From Granulicella sp. (GTDB taxonomy: Bacteria; Acidobacteriota; Terriglobia; Terriglobales; Acidobacteriaceae): a stretch of DNA of 64,000 bases. The notes under the pieces were generated by a model that made no database searches, was not told where the DNA came from, and worked only from the letters and a program-made list of their open reading frames with translations. Both the position numbers and the translations under genes were made by a program. The stretch is from NCBI GenBank assembly GCA_025408425.1, contig JANXYX010000027.1:1-64000 (forward strand), given 5' to 3'. This document shows, piece by piece, positions 20,276 to 31,775 of this stretch; the stretch's first letter is position 1, and each line of letters opens with the position of its first letter.

Positions 20276-22545
20276 TCCACCGGCTTTGTGACGATTCGCA
20301 GGTCGTGCCCGGTCATGTCGTGGGGTTGGTCGAGGTGGAGCAGGGACAACATGGTGGGGGAGATGTCGCGGAGGCTGCCGCCGTCGCGGACGCCGATGTT
20401 TTTACCCTGGTCGGTAATAAGCAGAAAGGGTACAGGGTTGGTAGTGTGGGAGGTGTGAGGGCCACCGGATATGGGGTCGATGAGCATCTCGGCGTTGCCG
20501 TGGTCGGCGGTGACGAGGAGATGGCCGCCATATTGCCTGATGGCGTTGTAGATGCGGCCTAGTTCCCTATCGACTGTTTCCACTGCTCGGATGGTGGGTT
20601 CGAGCTTTCCGGAGTGTCCGACCATGTCGGCGTTAGCGAAGTTGACGATGATGACATCGAAGGCGGTGTCGTTGATGGACTTGATGACTGCGTCGGCGAT
20701 GCCCGTCGCGGACATCTCTGGGGCCAGGTCGTAGGTGGCGACCTTCTGGGAGGGGATGAGGACGCGGTCTTCGCCTGAGAATGGCTTTTCGATGCCGCCG
20801 TTGAAGAAGTACGTGACGTGAGCGTATTTCTCGGTCTCTGCGACGCGGAGGTTGCGGAGGTTGGCCTGGGCCATGAGGTGGGCCAGGAGGTTGTCCATAC
20901 TCTCCGCGGGGATGACGATGGGGAGCTTGAAGTTCTTGTCGTACTGGGTCATGCAGACGTAGTGGAGGTCTTTGGGGACTTCGTGGAGTGGGATTGCTGC
21001 GTCAAGCTCGACGGCATTGGGAAGTTTATGGCCCTGGCTGCCGATGGGATCGTTGGTGAGGCCGGAGTTGCGGGTGAGGACGCGGGTGATCTGGCGGACA
21101 CGGTCGGCGCGGTAGTTGAAGTTGATGATGACGTCTTCGTCCCGAATGAGGCCGACCGGGGAGTCGTCGCTGGGGTTGGTGCAGGTGAAGGGGGGAACGA
21201 ACTCGTCGGTGATGCCGTTGTGATAGAGCTCACGGATGCGCGCGAGGGGTTCGGCGTAGCAGCCTCCCTCGGGATGGCCGGTGACCATGGCATCAAATGC
21301 CTGCCTCTCCTTCTCCCAGCGGAGGTCGCGATCCATGGCGAAGTAGCGGCCGGAGACGCTGGACAGGAGACCAACGTTGTACTCCTGGAACTTGCGCTGT
21401 AGCTCTTCGAGGTAGCCGAGGCCACTGGTGGGCAGAGTGTCGCGGCCGTCCATGAAGGCGTGGACGAAGACGCGAGTGAGCTTGTGTTGTGCTGCCATGC
21501 GGAGGAGGGCGTAGAGATGGCGCTGGTGGGAGTGGACTCCGCCGTCGGAGAGCAGGCCGATGAGGTGGAGGGCGCGTCCCCTCTGACCGGCCAACTCGAA
21601 GGCGCGGGTGAGGGTGGGGTCGGTGAAGAAGCTGCCGTCGACGATGGCGGTGTCGATGCGGGTCATGTCCATGCGAACGATGCGACCAGCGCCGATGTTG
21701 AGGTGGCCGACTTCAGAGTTTCCCATCTGGCCGTCGGGGAGGCCGACGAAGTGATCGCTGGCGTGCAGGAGGGTGTTGGGGTATTGAGCGAGGAGGCCGT
21801 CGTAGACAGGCTTGCGGGCGAGGGCGATGGCGTTGCCGCGGGTTTCGGCGCGGTAGCCCCAACCGTCGAGGATGGTGAGTACGATGGGTGATTTCGACAT
21901 GCTGTGGTCAGGATAGCAAGAGTCAGTGACAGCATGGATATCCGGGAGGATGGTGGAGGCTATTTCGAGTGTGTTTTCTACTGCGGGAGCGATGGGAGGA
22001 GGAGGTGGCGCCTGGAGAGTTGAGAGGAGTGCGGCGAAGAAGGAACGGGGTTCAGGTTTAGAGACCTCGGTGCGAGGGGCCAGGGGGCCGTGGGTGGGAT
22101 CGATGACGATCTCTTCGACCATTATTACCTGAGCAGTCGCCGCTTCGCGGGAGGGTGCGGGGATGCGAGGCAGGTTGAGAGCAGCGATCTGGAGGCCGTA
22201 GAGGAGAAGGCCGGCGCGGCGGGGGTCGAGGTCGTTGGAGGCGACGCGGCGGAGGACGTGGCCGATGGTGATCTGTATGGCGGCGCGGTCTTCGGGGAGA
22301 GGGATTTCGAAAGCGGCTTGGCGGGCGCGGCGTTTTCGCGGGTTGGCGATGGGCAGGCGAGTGGTGTGATGGTGGTAGCAGAAATCTTCGTGGCCTCCTG
22401 GATTTCGCAGGCATGGGCTGCCGCAGCGGTTTCCGGCGGTGAAGATGTGGCGGCATTGGTAGCGCTTTGGTGCTGGATTGAGTTCGTTCATGGTGATGGC
22501 CCCCTCCCGGGCTTTTAGTGGCAAAGTCTTCAAAAGAAAAGACAT
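20272..22545 (-). CDS. gpmI: 2,3-bisphosphoglycerate-independent phosphoglycerate mutase with about 215-aa N-terminal Cys/His-rich extension in one ORF
   Basis: C-terminal part from [28 protein letters not shown] (internal ATG at 21900) is canonical GpmI; N-terminal part has [30 protein letters not shown]. Confidence 0.9.
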   Translation of the reverse strand: MSFLLKTLPLKAREGAITMNELNPAPKRYQCRHIFTAGNRCGSPCLRNPGGHEDFCYHHHTTRLPIANPRKRRARQAAFEIPLPEDRAAIQITIGHVLRRVASNDLDPRRAGLLLYGLQIAALNLPRIPAPSREAATAQVIMVEEIVIDPTHGPLAPRTEVSKPEPRSFFAALLSTLQAPPPPPIAPAVENTLEIASTILPDIHAVTDSCYPDHSMSKSPIVLTILDGWGYRAETRGNAIALARKPVYDGLLAQYPNTLLHASDHFVGLPDGQMGNSEVGHLNIGAGRIVRMDMTRIDTAIVDGSFFTDPTLTRAFELAGQRGRALHLIGLLSDGGVHSHQRHLYALLRMAAQHKLTRVFVHAFMDGRDTLPTSGLGYLEELQRKFQEYNVGLLSSVSGRYFAMDRDLRWEKERQAFDAMVTGHPEGGCYAEPLARIRELYHNGITDEFVPPFTCTNPSDDSPVGLIRDEDVIINFNYRADRVRQITRVLTRNSGLTNDPIGSQGHKLPNAVELDAAIPLHEVPKDLHYVCMTQYDKNFKLPIVIPAESMDNLLAHLMAQANLRNLRVAETEKYAHVTYFFNGGIEKPFSGEDRVLIPSQKVATYDLAPEMSATGIADAVIKSINDTAFDVIIVNFANADMVGHSGKLEPTIRAVETVDRELGRIYNAIRQYGGHLLVTADHGNAEMLIDPISGGPHTSHTTNPVPFLLITDQGKNIGVRDGGSLRDISPTMLSLLHLDQPHDMTGHDLRIVTKPVD

Positions 22546-22581
22546 ACGGTCGGACTTCGATGTATGCCTGGGTTAAATGAG

Positions 22582-22606
22582 AAAGCCCGGCGCGAGGCCG
22601 GGCTTT
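22582..22606 (-). terminator. Terminator-like hairpin after STAS gene
   Basis: AAAGCCCGGC-gcgag-GCCGGGCTTT, 10-bp perfect stem. Confidence 0.65.
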
Positions 22607-22823
22607 GAATATTTACTCTTCTTCTATTTTACGGGTTTGAGTGTAACTAAACGGCAAACTCTATGTGCTTTGTTTTGAGACAGTTAGGTGATTATTGGGC
22701 TTGACACGCGATTTTGCTGAGGAAAATGGAAAAAGAAAGTTTGAAGGTAGGGTCATGTTGGGGAAAAAGGGAGTCGGGGATGATCACCCTTGATGCTCAT
22801 AGCGCCGCAGCTCTGCGAGCCGG

Positions 22824-23174
22824 TTATCTCATCCTGATGTCTTGTTCTCCGATGACGGAAAATACTGACAGGAGATTGGTGGAGTCGAGAAGCTGCCGGA
22901 TCCGGTCGCCGAGGTTGATGAGTTCCAGTTTGCAGCCTGACGCCTTGGCTGAAACGAACAGGCGCACCAGGGTACCGAGGCCCATGCTGTCCATGCGGGA
23001 TAGATCTGTCAGGTCCAGTACGATTCGTTTGGAGTCTGGGATGAGCCTGCTGACGTTGGAGTAGAGGATATCGGTTACACCCCATACCAAGTGGCCGTGG
23101 CATCGCACGACGACGACGTTGCCAGTGCGTTCAATGTCCAGCGTGAGGAGACTCGCGGCTGCTTTGTTAGACAT
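22824..23174 (-). CDS. STAS-domain anti-sigma factor antagonist
   Basis: GNVVVVRCHGHLVWGVTDILYSNVSRLIPDSKRIVLDLTDLSRMDSMGLGTLVRLFVSAKASGCKLELINLGDRIRQLLDSTNLLSVF. Confidence 0.9.
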   Translation of the reverse strand: MSNKAAASLLTLDIERTGNVVVVRCHGHLVWGVTDILYSNVSRLIPDSKRIVLDLTDLSRMDSMGLGTLVRLFVSAKASGCKLELINLGDRIRQLLDSTNLLSVFSVIGEQDIRMR

Positions 23175-23310
23175 CAGGCATCTCCTGAGTAGAAGAACTG
23201 GAATGGTAGAAGAACGGTATCGGGGGATTCTCTCATATAGCTGCTGAGACGAATCGTGCCGTCCCGCTTCTTTTTGAGTTTTGCAAGCGGGCAGGCTGCG
23301 GCAAGAACAG

Positions 23311-23345
23311 AAACAGGTCCTCCGCTACGCGAAGGATGACAATTC
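23311..23345. repeat. S-family palindromic repeat copy S1
   Basis: CAGGTCCTCCGCTACGCGAAGGATGACAATTC; matches S2-S4. Confidence 0.8.
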
Positions 23346-23373
23346 CGAATCAGGTGATGAGCTTTAAAAGGAG

Positions 23374-23405
23374 AATGGGCGGGAGCATGGTTGCTCCCGC
23401 CCATT
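23374..23405 (-). terminator. Terminator-like hairpin after eno
   Basis: AATGGGCGGGAGC-atggtt-GCTCCCGCCCATT. Confidence 0.75.
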
Positions 23406-23418
23406 TTGCTGTGTTGCT

Positions 23419-24954
<1,536 letters not shown>

Positions 24955-25070
24955 TTAGCAGCTTCGATTCCCTGCCCGCGAATTTGGCTGTGGTGGAGTG
25001 TGTGAGGCACTACCCTTTGCCAAGGAAGCACGTCGATAGTGGTGTGCGAGAACTCCCCGAGGATGTTGCC

Positions 25071-26045
25071 ATGAAGATACAGATTACGACCGCTGCTCTG
25101 CTGCTTGCTGGTGTACCCGCGATAGCCCAGAGCGCGATGTCCGGGGTTTCAAACCCCGACCAAACGATTATTAGTGCCACGAGCGAACAGGATTCCGCAA
25201 AGGCCGCAGTGCAGGCAGCACCGAAGGCGGTGGCGAGCAAGCCGAGCGCGGCAACGACAGAGGTATATGGCGCGTATGTGCCTTATAGCGGGGCCGTATT
25301 GCCGCCGACGACGAAGGCTGCGTTTGATCCGGATGCAAATATTGTGACGGAGACGACGCGGGATGCCGTGGTTGTGCCCGACGATTCCGGGATTGTGACC
25401 AGCGTTCCGGAGCGGGATGGCGAGGTTCGCGAAGGGACACTGCTGAAGGCACGGATCGGGCAGAGCCTGTCGACGACGACGACGCTTGAGGGTCAGCCGT
25501 TTACTGCTCCGTTGACAGAGGCTGTGCTGCAGAATGGCCGGGTGATTCTGCCTGCGGGATCGGTGCTGGAAGGACGTGTGACCGAGGTTCGGGGTGGCAA
25601 GAGGATCTCAGGCTCGGCAGCGCTGCATCTGGAGGCTCGGAGTGTGACTCTGCCGGATGGGACGCACTATGTCCTGCATGCCCAGTTGATCGATACGGAC
25701 CAGATGGCGCACAACAAGCTGAATAGCGAAGGAACCGTGGGCCGCAGGGATCACCCGAAAGAGAACCTTGCGATTATGTCATTGACCACAGGGAGTGGCG
25801 CGGTGGCAGGTGCAATGCTGGGCGGCGGAGTAGGGGCCATCGTTGGAGCTGGATTGGGAGCGGGCGTGAGCACGATTCTGTGGCTGAAAGAGGACCGGCA
25901 GGCGGCGTTGCCGAAGGATTCGCTGCTGGTGTTCAGCTTGACGACCCCGATGATTCTGAAGCCGATGAGCGATACGACGGCTAGCGCTTCCGGGCTGGGG
26001 ATGCGGAGTTCGTTGCCGGGGACTGCAGTTACGGCTGCACAGTAA
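25071..26045 (+). CDS. Secreted glycine-zipper protein with TrbI/VirB10-like beta segment
   Basis: MKIQITTAALLLAGVPAIAQ signal; LPAGSVLEGRVTEVRGGKRISGSAALHLEARSVTLPDGT; GAVAGAMLGGGVGAIVGAGLGAG zipper. Confidence 0.75.
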   Translation: MKIQITTAALLLAGVPAIAQSAMSGVSNPDQTIISATSEQDSAKAAVQAAPKAVASKPSAATTEVYGAYVPYSGAVLPPTTKAAFDPDANIVTETTRDAVVVPDDSGIVTSVPERDGEVREGTLLKARIGQSLSTTTTLEGQPFTAPLTEAVLQNGRVILPAGSVLEGRVTEVRGGKRISGSAALHLEARSVTLPDGTHYVLHAQLIDTDQMAHNKLNSEGTVGRRDHPKENLAIMSLTTGSGAVAGAMLGGGVGAIVGAGLGAGVSTILWLKEDRQAALPKDSLLVFSLTTPMILKPMSDTTASASGLGMRSSLPGTAVTAAQ

Positions 26046-26097
26046 CGAAGTTCGTACGAGCGGTAAGTTTTTGGGTTGATAAAGAGCTGGAAGCGTC

Positions 26098-28602
26098 TTA
26101 GTCGCGGACTTGAGCGAGTAGACGCTTCCAGTTTTTTTGGTTGCGGCGGTAGGATTTTTTGAGGTCTTCGAGGATGCGTTCGAAGTCGCTGTGGCCCCCC
26201 AGCTTGCGCCATGCGGGGTTGATCGAGAACCAGGGGTAGTTCTCGTTGCCCAGGTAGATGGCGCGGCGCAGCCAGTGGAGGGCTTCAGACTCGTCGCCTT
26301 CGAGGGCGAAGTAGGTGGCGAGGCGATAGGCCATCTCGCTGTCGGCTTCGGCGGCGGAGAGGGTTTCGTCGACGATGAAGGTGGCGGCTTTGGCGCGTTC
26401 TCCTAGCTGGACGTAGCAGAGAGCGATGGTGGGGTAGACGATACGAAGGGAGTTCTCGTCGCGGATGACGTTCTCGAGGGTCTCGATGGCTCGTGCGAGG
26501 TCTCCGGTTCGCATCTGCTGGTAGCCGAGGGAGATGCGTAGGAGGGGCTGTTTGGGCTCCAGGGTGAGGCCTTTTTCGATCTCGTCGGCGGCGAGCTCCA
26601 TCTGGTTTTGATACTGGTAGACGCGGGCGCGGTGGTTGTAGATGACGGCGGCGTTGGAGGGGTTCATGCGCAGCGAGGTGTTGAACTGGTCGAGTGCGTC
26701 CTCGTACATGCCGTCGGCGCGGAGGGTAATACCGGCGACGAGGTGGACGTTCCAGTCGTTGCCTGCGGTCTGGAGGAGGTGCTCGATGCCGTGGCGGGCA
26801 GACTCTTTTTCGCCGCGGGAGAGGAGCATGTAGACGCGGTAGAGGTTGGCCTCGACTGAGCCGGGATCGAGTTGGAGAGCTTTATCGAATGCCCGACGGG
26901 CTTCGAGGACGTGCATCTGACCACCGAGGCCGTGGCGGGCGTACTGGAGGTGGGTGATGCCGAGGCCGGACCAGCCGGGGGCGTAGTCCTGATCCTGCTT
27001 GATGACGGAGTCGAAGAGTTCGCGGGCGCGGTCGAGGTCTTCGCGACTGCCGGTGCGGGACATGAAAGAAGAGAGGACGGCGCGGGCCTGGAGGTACTCC
27101 TCTGAGACGTCGGCTGCGAGGGAGGTGGCGGCGGTAGAGGTTGCGCGAGTGGTGTCGTTGGGGTTCTGGAGGTCGCCGAAGCCCTGAAGGGTGCTGAAGA
27201 CTTCGTTGCAGATCTCGGACTGGACGGAGACGAGGTCGAACGATGCGACGTTGATGGAACCTCCGGTGCGGACGCTCTGGCTGGGGACGTCGAGGAGCTG
27301 CCAGTTGAGGTCGAAACCTTTGTCGGAACGGAGGAAGTTGCCAGCGAGGACGAAGTGGACGAGGAGTTTTTTGCCTATGCTGAGCGGATCGAGCTGCTGG
27401 GTGGAGACGGCCATCAGAGCACTGGAAGGACGAACGACCAGAGACGGCATGCGGGCAAGCCGGGCGGCGATAGCGTCTGCGAGGGCGTAGCCGTAGAGCG
27501 GGGCTACGTCGGCGGGGCCAAAGTTGACGAAGGGGAGGACGACGATGCTGTTCTGTTTGCCGACTGCGGAGTTGCCGGACTCGCGGAAACGCTCCGCAAG
27601 CATGGAGAGGATGCCGGTGGTGCGCTTCTCTTCTTCGGGGGTATCGAGGGGCAGGCGGCCTTGCGAGGGCAGAAGTGCGATGGAGTCTCCGGGCATTCCT
27701 ACGCGATCGAGTTGCATGGCCATCATGATGGTCTTGAGAGCTTCGCGGACGTCGGCGGCGGAGGCGAAGCGGGCGGAAGGCTGCTTCTCCAGGCATTGCA
27801 GGATGACGGACTCCAACTCGACGGGCAAGTTGGGGGCGATTTCGCGGATGGAGGGAGGATCGGCGTACTGGGTGGCGCGGATGGTCTGGAACTCCGGTGC
27901 GTCGGGACGATGGAAGGGATGTCTGCCAGTGGCGAGCTCGTAGAGGATAAGGCCGAGAGCGAAGATGTCTGACTGGACGCTGGACTGGCCGGTGACGAAC
28001 TGCTCCGGCGCCATATAGGCGATGGTGCCGCCGCGTGCGGTGTAGGTGGCATCGGGGCCGAGGGGAGCGCGTTTGTTGGCCGGGCCGGAAGGATCGAACT
28101 CTGCCTGATCCAGGTTGATGCGGCGAGCGAGGCCGAAGTCGAGGATTTTAATGAGGCCGCCGTCGGTGAGCATGACGTTGGCGGGTTTGAGGTCGCGATG
28201 GAAGATTCCGAGCGAGTGAGCGGCGGCGAGACCGTCTGAGATCTGGATACCGGCAGAGAGGATGAGCTGGAGGCTGGATGGCCCCTGGGAGATGATCTTG
28301 TCGAGAGGCTTGCCGGGAATGTACTGCATGACGATATAGGCTTCGTCGACGCCGCCCTCCTCGGAGGCGAACTCGCCTACTTCGTAGATGGCGCAGACGT
28401 TGGGATGATCGATGGCAGAGGCGAGGCGGGCTTCACGGAGTTGGGTGGTGCGCATCTGCTCGATGGTGAGGGCACCGCGCTTGAGGAGCTTGAGGACTAC
28501 GGGGCGCTGCAGAAGAGTATCGGTGGCGAGGAACACAACGCCGCTGCCACCCGCACCTATCTTGCGAATGAACTCGTAGTGCTCGATTGTCCTGCGCTTC
28601 AT
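26098..28602 (-). CDS. Ser/Thr protein kinase with C-terminal TPR array
   Basis: YEFIRKIGAGGSGVVFLATD, HRDLKPANVMLTDGGLIKILDFGLAR, APEQ; later TPRs. Confidence 0.93.
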   Translation of the reverse strand: MKRRTIEHYEFIRKIGAGGSGVVFLATDTLLQRPVVLKLLKRGALTIEQMRTTQLREARLASAIDHPNVCAIYEVGEFASEEGGVDEAYIVMQYIPGKPLDKIISQGPSSLQLILSAGIQISDGLAAAHSLGIFHRDLKPANVMLTDGGLIKILDFGLARRINLDQAEFDPSGPANKRAPLGPDATYTARGGTIAYMAPEQFVTGQSSVQSDIFALGLILYELATGRHPFHRPDAPEFQTIRATQYADPPSIREIAPNLPVELESVILQCLEKQPSARFASAADVREALKTIMMAMQLDRVGMPGDSIALLPSQGRLPLDTPEEEKRTTGILSMLAERFRESGNSAVGKQNSIVVLPFVNFGPADVAPLYGYALADAIAARLARMPSLVVRPSSALMAVSTQQLDPLSIGKKLLVHFVLAGNFLRSDKGFDLNWQLLDVPSQSVRTGGSINVASFDLVSVQSEICNEVFSTLQGFGDLQNPNDTTRATSTAATSLAADVSEEYLQARAVLSSFMSRTGSREDLDRARELFDSVIKQDQDYAPGWSGLGITHLQYARHGLGGQMHVLEARRAFDKALQLDPGSVEANLYRVYMLLSRGEKESARHGIEHLLQTAGNDWNVHLVAGITLRADGMYEDALDQFNTSLRMNPSNAAVIYNHRARVYQYQNQMELAADEIEKGLTLEPKQPLLRISLGYQQMRTGDLARAIETLENVIRDENSLRIVYPTIALCYVQLGERAKAATFIVDETLSAAEADSEMAYRLATYFALEGDESEALHWLRRAIYLGNENYPWFSINPAWRKLGGHSDFERILEDLKKSYRRNQKNWKRLLAQVRD

Positions 28603-28684
28603 GCTTCATTATTGCAGGGGCTGGGGTTGTGGATGTTGCAGAAGAGTTATTTATGGGGGAGATGGGAATAGTGGATCTGCATGG

Positions 28685-28939
28685 TTAGTGGCGTGGGCGG
28701 TCGCCCTTTTCCCAGGGGCGGGGGTTGACGGGATCGTCCTGCCATTTTTGGCGTTTGCCGATGAGGTACATGATGAGGCCGAAGATGAACATGAGGAGTC
28801 CCCAGGTGAGATTGAGGTTGATGCCCATGGACTTCTGATAGATGTCGGCGGCGTTGCGGGTGACGATGCCGTAGATGGACATGATTCCGCCGATGATGAG
28901 GAAGATGAGGCCGAGGGGGATGCGGATGTCTAGTCCCAT
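28685..28939 (-). CDS. Small two-TM membrane protein
   Basis: MGLDIRIPLGLIFLIIGGIMSIYGIVTRNAADIYQKSMGINLNLTWGLLMFIFGLIMYLIGKR; ATG 28939 with GGAG upstream; longer ORF start lies in repeats. Confidence 0.8.
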   Translation of the reverse strand: MGLDIRIPLGLIFLIIGGIMSIYGIVTRNAADIYQKSMGINLNLTWGLLMFIFGLIMYLIGKRQKWQDDPVNPRPWEKGDRPRH

Positions 28940-28973
28940 GTGGGGCTCCTTGGGGTGCGGCAACGGCGGCGAT

Positions 28974-29001
28974 GGTCCTTCGCTGCGCGAAGGATGACGA
29001 G
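28974..29001. repeat. S-family palindromic repeat copy S2
   Basis: GGTCCTTCGCTGCGCGAAGGATGACGA; perfect 8-bp stem. Confidence 0.75.
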
Positions 29002-29012
29002 TAAAAACAGAC

Positions 29013-29036
29013 AACGGCAAAGGCAAAAGCAAAGGC
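29013..29036. repeat. 6-bp degenerate tandem array (AAmrGC x4)
   Basis: AACGGC AAAGGC AAAAGC AAAGGC. Confidence 0.7.
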
Positions 29037-29111
29037 GATATATTTTCGTTTCGGCTTCGCCTGCACTCATGCCTTCGGCAGATTGGAAGGGGATTTGCGG
29101 CGAGGCTTAAT

Positions 29112-29131
29112 GTCCAGGCTAAAGCCTGGAC
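29112..29131. repeat. Palindrome GTCCAGGCT-AA-AGCCTGGAC
   Basis: Perfect 9-bp arms. Confidence 0.8.
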
Positions 29132-29142
29132 CTATCTCAAGA

Positions 29143-29190
29143 GCAAGTGCAACGGCAAGTTCAACAGCAAGTGCAACAACAACGGCAACG
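29143..29190. repeat. 12-bp degenerate tandem array, 4 units
   Basis: GCAAGTGCAACG/GCAAGTTCAACA/GCAAGTGCAACA/ACAACGGCAACG. Confidence 0.75.
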
Positions 29191-29201
29191 GCATTGGCCT
29201 T

Positions 29202-31001
29202 CTAGGCGAAGACGAGGTTGAGGGCTATGAGCATGGCCAGGACTGCGAGGGCCAGGGTTACGGGCTTCTGGTACCAGCTCAGGTGATGCTCAACGGGTTT
29301 GGGTGTTAAGGAGTAGACGAGGCCGACGAGTTCTGACTCGGGTCGCGGAGTCGTGACGAGGCTGATGATGATGGTGACGACGAGGTTGGTGGAGAATGCG
29401 AAGATGGCGGTCCAAAAGTTTTGCGCCATGTCGCTGGGATAGTGATGGACGATGGTGATCCAGCCGCCGTGGATGCCGGCAGCCGCGTCGCCGGGGATGG
29501 TGAGGCCGTGGTGGGCGAGGGCGGCGAGGGTGCCGGAGATGAGGCCGGTGAAGGCTCCGTGGCCGGTAGTGCGCTTCCAGAACATGCCAAGGAGGAAGGT
29601 GGCGAAGAGTGGGGCGTTGACGATGGAGAAGACGAGTTGGAGCGCGTCCATGATGTTGTTGAAGTTGGTGACGGCGTAGGCAGCGCCTACCGATAGCAGG
29701 ATGCCGCCTATCGTGGCCATTCGTCCCATCCAGAGATAGTGCTCGTCGGTGCCGCGCTTGTTGATGTAGGACTGGTAGATGTCGTAGGTCCAGACGGTGT
29801 TGAAGGCGGTGACGTTGCCCGCCATTCCGGACATGAAGCTGGCGAGCAAGGCGGTGAGGCCGAGGCCGAGGATTCCGGTGGGAAAGAAGTGCAGGAGCAT
29901 GACGGGGATGGCGAGGTCGTAGTTGTAGACGGGGTTGCCCTTGCCGTCGAGGACGGGTTGGCCGTTGAGGGGATCGGTCTTGAGAGGGATGATGCCGTGG
30001 GGATGCTGCTCACTGAGGGGTAGAGCCGCGTATTGAGCGGCGGTGAGGGTGACGGCGGGCGTCTTCGGCATCATGTGGCTGGTGACGCTGACGGCGATGA
30101 GGCCGGGCAGAATGACCAGGAAGGGGAAGAACATCTTTGGGATAGCGGCGATGAGGGGAACGCGGCGGGCGGAGATCTCGGAGTCTGCGGCCATAGCGCG
30201 CTGGATGACGAGGAAGTCCGTGCACCAGTAGCCGAAGGAGAGTACGAAGCCGAGGCCCATGGCGAGACCGACCCATTCGACGCCGAGGGTGTTGGTGGAG
30301 GCGTGGGCCATGCCGCGCCAGGAGTGGGTCATGGTGGAGGGGAGAGTCTGCTTGATTCCCTGCCATCCGCCTACGTTGCGGAGACCGATCCAAACGAGAG
30401 GTGCGAAGCCGGCGACGATGAGGAAGAACTGGAGGACTTCGTTGTAGATGGCGCTGGTGAGGCCGCCAAGGAAGATGTACCCGAGGACGATGAGCGCGGA
30501 GAGGATGATGGAGACGTGGAAGATCCAACTCTCGGGCATGAGGCCGTGGAAGAGTCCGAGGGTCTGGATGAGGAGCGCCATGGCGTACATGGAGATGCCG
30601 GAAGAGAGCACGGTCATGATGGCGAAGGAGAAAGCGTTGACCGCGCGGGTCTTCTCGTCGAAGCGGAGACGGAGGAACTCAGGGACGGAACGCGCTTTGG
30701 AGCCGTAGTAGAAGGGCATCATAAAGATGCCGACGAAGACCATAGCAGGGATGGCACCGATCCAGTAGAACTGGCTGGTGATGATGCCGTACTTTGCTCC
30801 GGAGGCTCCCATGCCGATGACTTCCTGGGCTCCGAGGTTGGCAGAGATAAAGGCGAGACCGCAGACCCAGGCCGGAATGGAGCGTCCGGCGAGGAAGAAG
30901 TCGTTGCTGGTGCGCATATACCGCTTAAGGGCGAAGCCTATGCCCAGAACAAAGACGAAGTAGACCAGCATGATAAGCCAGTCAATGATTGACAGATTCA
31001 C
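29202..31001 (-). CDS. Sodium:solute symporter (SSS/SGLT family)
   Basis: MNLSIIDWLIMLVYFVFVLGIGFALKRYMRTSNDFFLAGRSIPAWVCGLAFISANLGAQEVIGM; many TM segments. Confidence 0.93.
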   Translation of the reverse strand: MNLSIIDWLIMLVYFVFVLGIGFALKRYMRTSNDFFLAGRSIPAWVCGLAFISANLGAQEVIGMGASGAKYGIITSQFYWIGAIPAMVFVGIFMMPFYYGSKARSVPEFLRLRFDEKTRAVNAFSFAIMTVLSSGISMYAMALLIQTLGLFHGLMPESWIFHVSIILSALIVLGYIFLGGLTSAIYNEVLQFFLIVAGFAPLVWIGLRNVGGWQGIKQTLPSTMTHSWRGMAHASTNTLGVEWVGLAMGLGFVLSFGYWCTDFLVIQRAMAADSEISARRVPLIAAIPKMFFPFLVILPGLIAVSVTSHMMPKTPAVTLTAAQYAALPLSEQHPHGIIPLKTDPLNGQPVLDGKGNPVYNYDLAIPVMLLHFFPTGILGLGLTALLASFMSGMAGNVTAFNTVWTYDIYQSYINKRGTDEHYLWMGRMATIGGILLSVGAAYAVTNFNNIMDALQLVFSIVNAPLFATFLLGMFWKRTTGHGAFTGLISGTLAALAHHGLTIPGDAAAGIHGGWITIVHHYPSDMAQNFWTAIFAFSTNLVVTIIISLVTTPRPESELVGLVYSLTPKPVEHHLSWYQKPVTLALAVLAMLIALNLVFA

Positions 31002-31334
31002 GGTAACCCTTAGTTGCTAATGATGGCTAAATACAGTGCTGCGGGCGAGTGTAAACGGTTTCGCGAGAAGAGTCTACCAAGAAGCGAACGGCGGAGCTGT
31101 AACGCGGTTGGAGGGCGATGATGCAGTCATGTATCGGAACGCAGGCCAGATAGTTGGCACAAGGGTATTGTGTACTGCGCTGCTACGGAAGCAAAAGAAA
31201 AAAAGTATTCGATACATCGTGCGGAGCAATACGAGGCATCATAGTCGTCAGACCATTTCGCGTCCGTCGTTCTGATTTGCAGGCACGACGGGCGCATTGC
31301 CTTATCGAAGTTGCCTTGGAGCAGCCTGAAGCAA

Positions 31335-31706
31335 ATGACACAAGCCGTACTTTTGATAGACGATAACGCCGTGCAGGCGGCGACCCGGCAGACGATATTG
31401 AAGCGTGCCGGATATTTTGTGATTGCTGCGCTGAATCCGCGGCGAGCGCTGGAGCAGTTTCAGAACGGCGACTTCCCTGCCGACATTCGATTGGTGATCA
31501 CGGACCATTTGATGCCAGAGATGAACGGAGCTGCCTTCGTCCGCGAGTTGCGAGCGACGCATCCAGCGATGCCGGTGCTGGTGATCAGCGGGTTGGAAGA
31601 GGCTGAGGCGGAGTACGAGGGGATGGATGTTCTTTTCCGGCTGAAACCTCTGCTACCTGACCATCTCATTGCAACTGTGCATAGCCTGCTCCCAGACTGC
31701 GTTTGA
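31335..31706 (+). CDS. Single-domain response regulator
   Basis: MTQAVLLIDDNAVQAATRQTILKRAGYFV...LVITDHLMPEMNGAAFVRELRATHPAMPVLVISG...LKP. Confidence 0.88.
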   Translation: MTQAVLLIDDNAVQAATRQTILKRAGYFVIAALNPRRALEQFQNGDFPADIRLVITDHLMPEMNGAAFVRELRATHPAMPVLVISGLEEAEAEYEGMDVLFRLKPLLPDHLIATVHSLLPDCV

Positions 31707-31775
31707 AATACACGCATAACGTGCGGTAAGCGGAGGCTTATTGCTGTTTGAGCACCCATCCTGAGAGAATGATGC

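Noticed and set aside
26882-27796. 304-aa Arg/Pro/His-rich minus-strand ORF
   Set aside because: Alternate frame within the Ser/Thr kinase gene; composition artefact.
29143-29190. CRISPR-like array
   Set aside because: 12-bp contiguous degenerate units without spacers and no cas genes; a simple tandem repeat.
30033-30992. 319-aa plus-strand ORF
   Set aside because: Exactly antisense to the SSS symporter; Asp/Glu/Gly-rich low-complexity translation typical of high-GC shadow frames.
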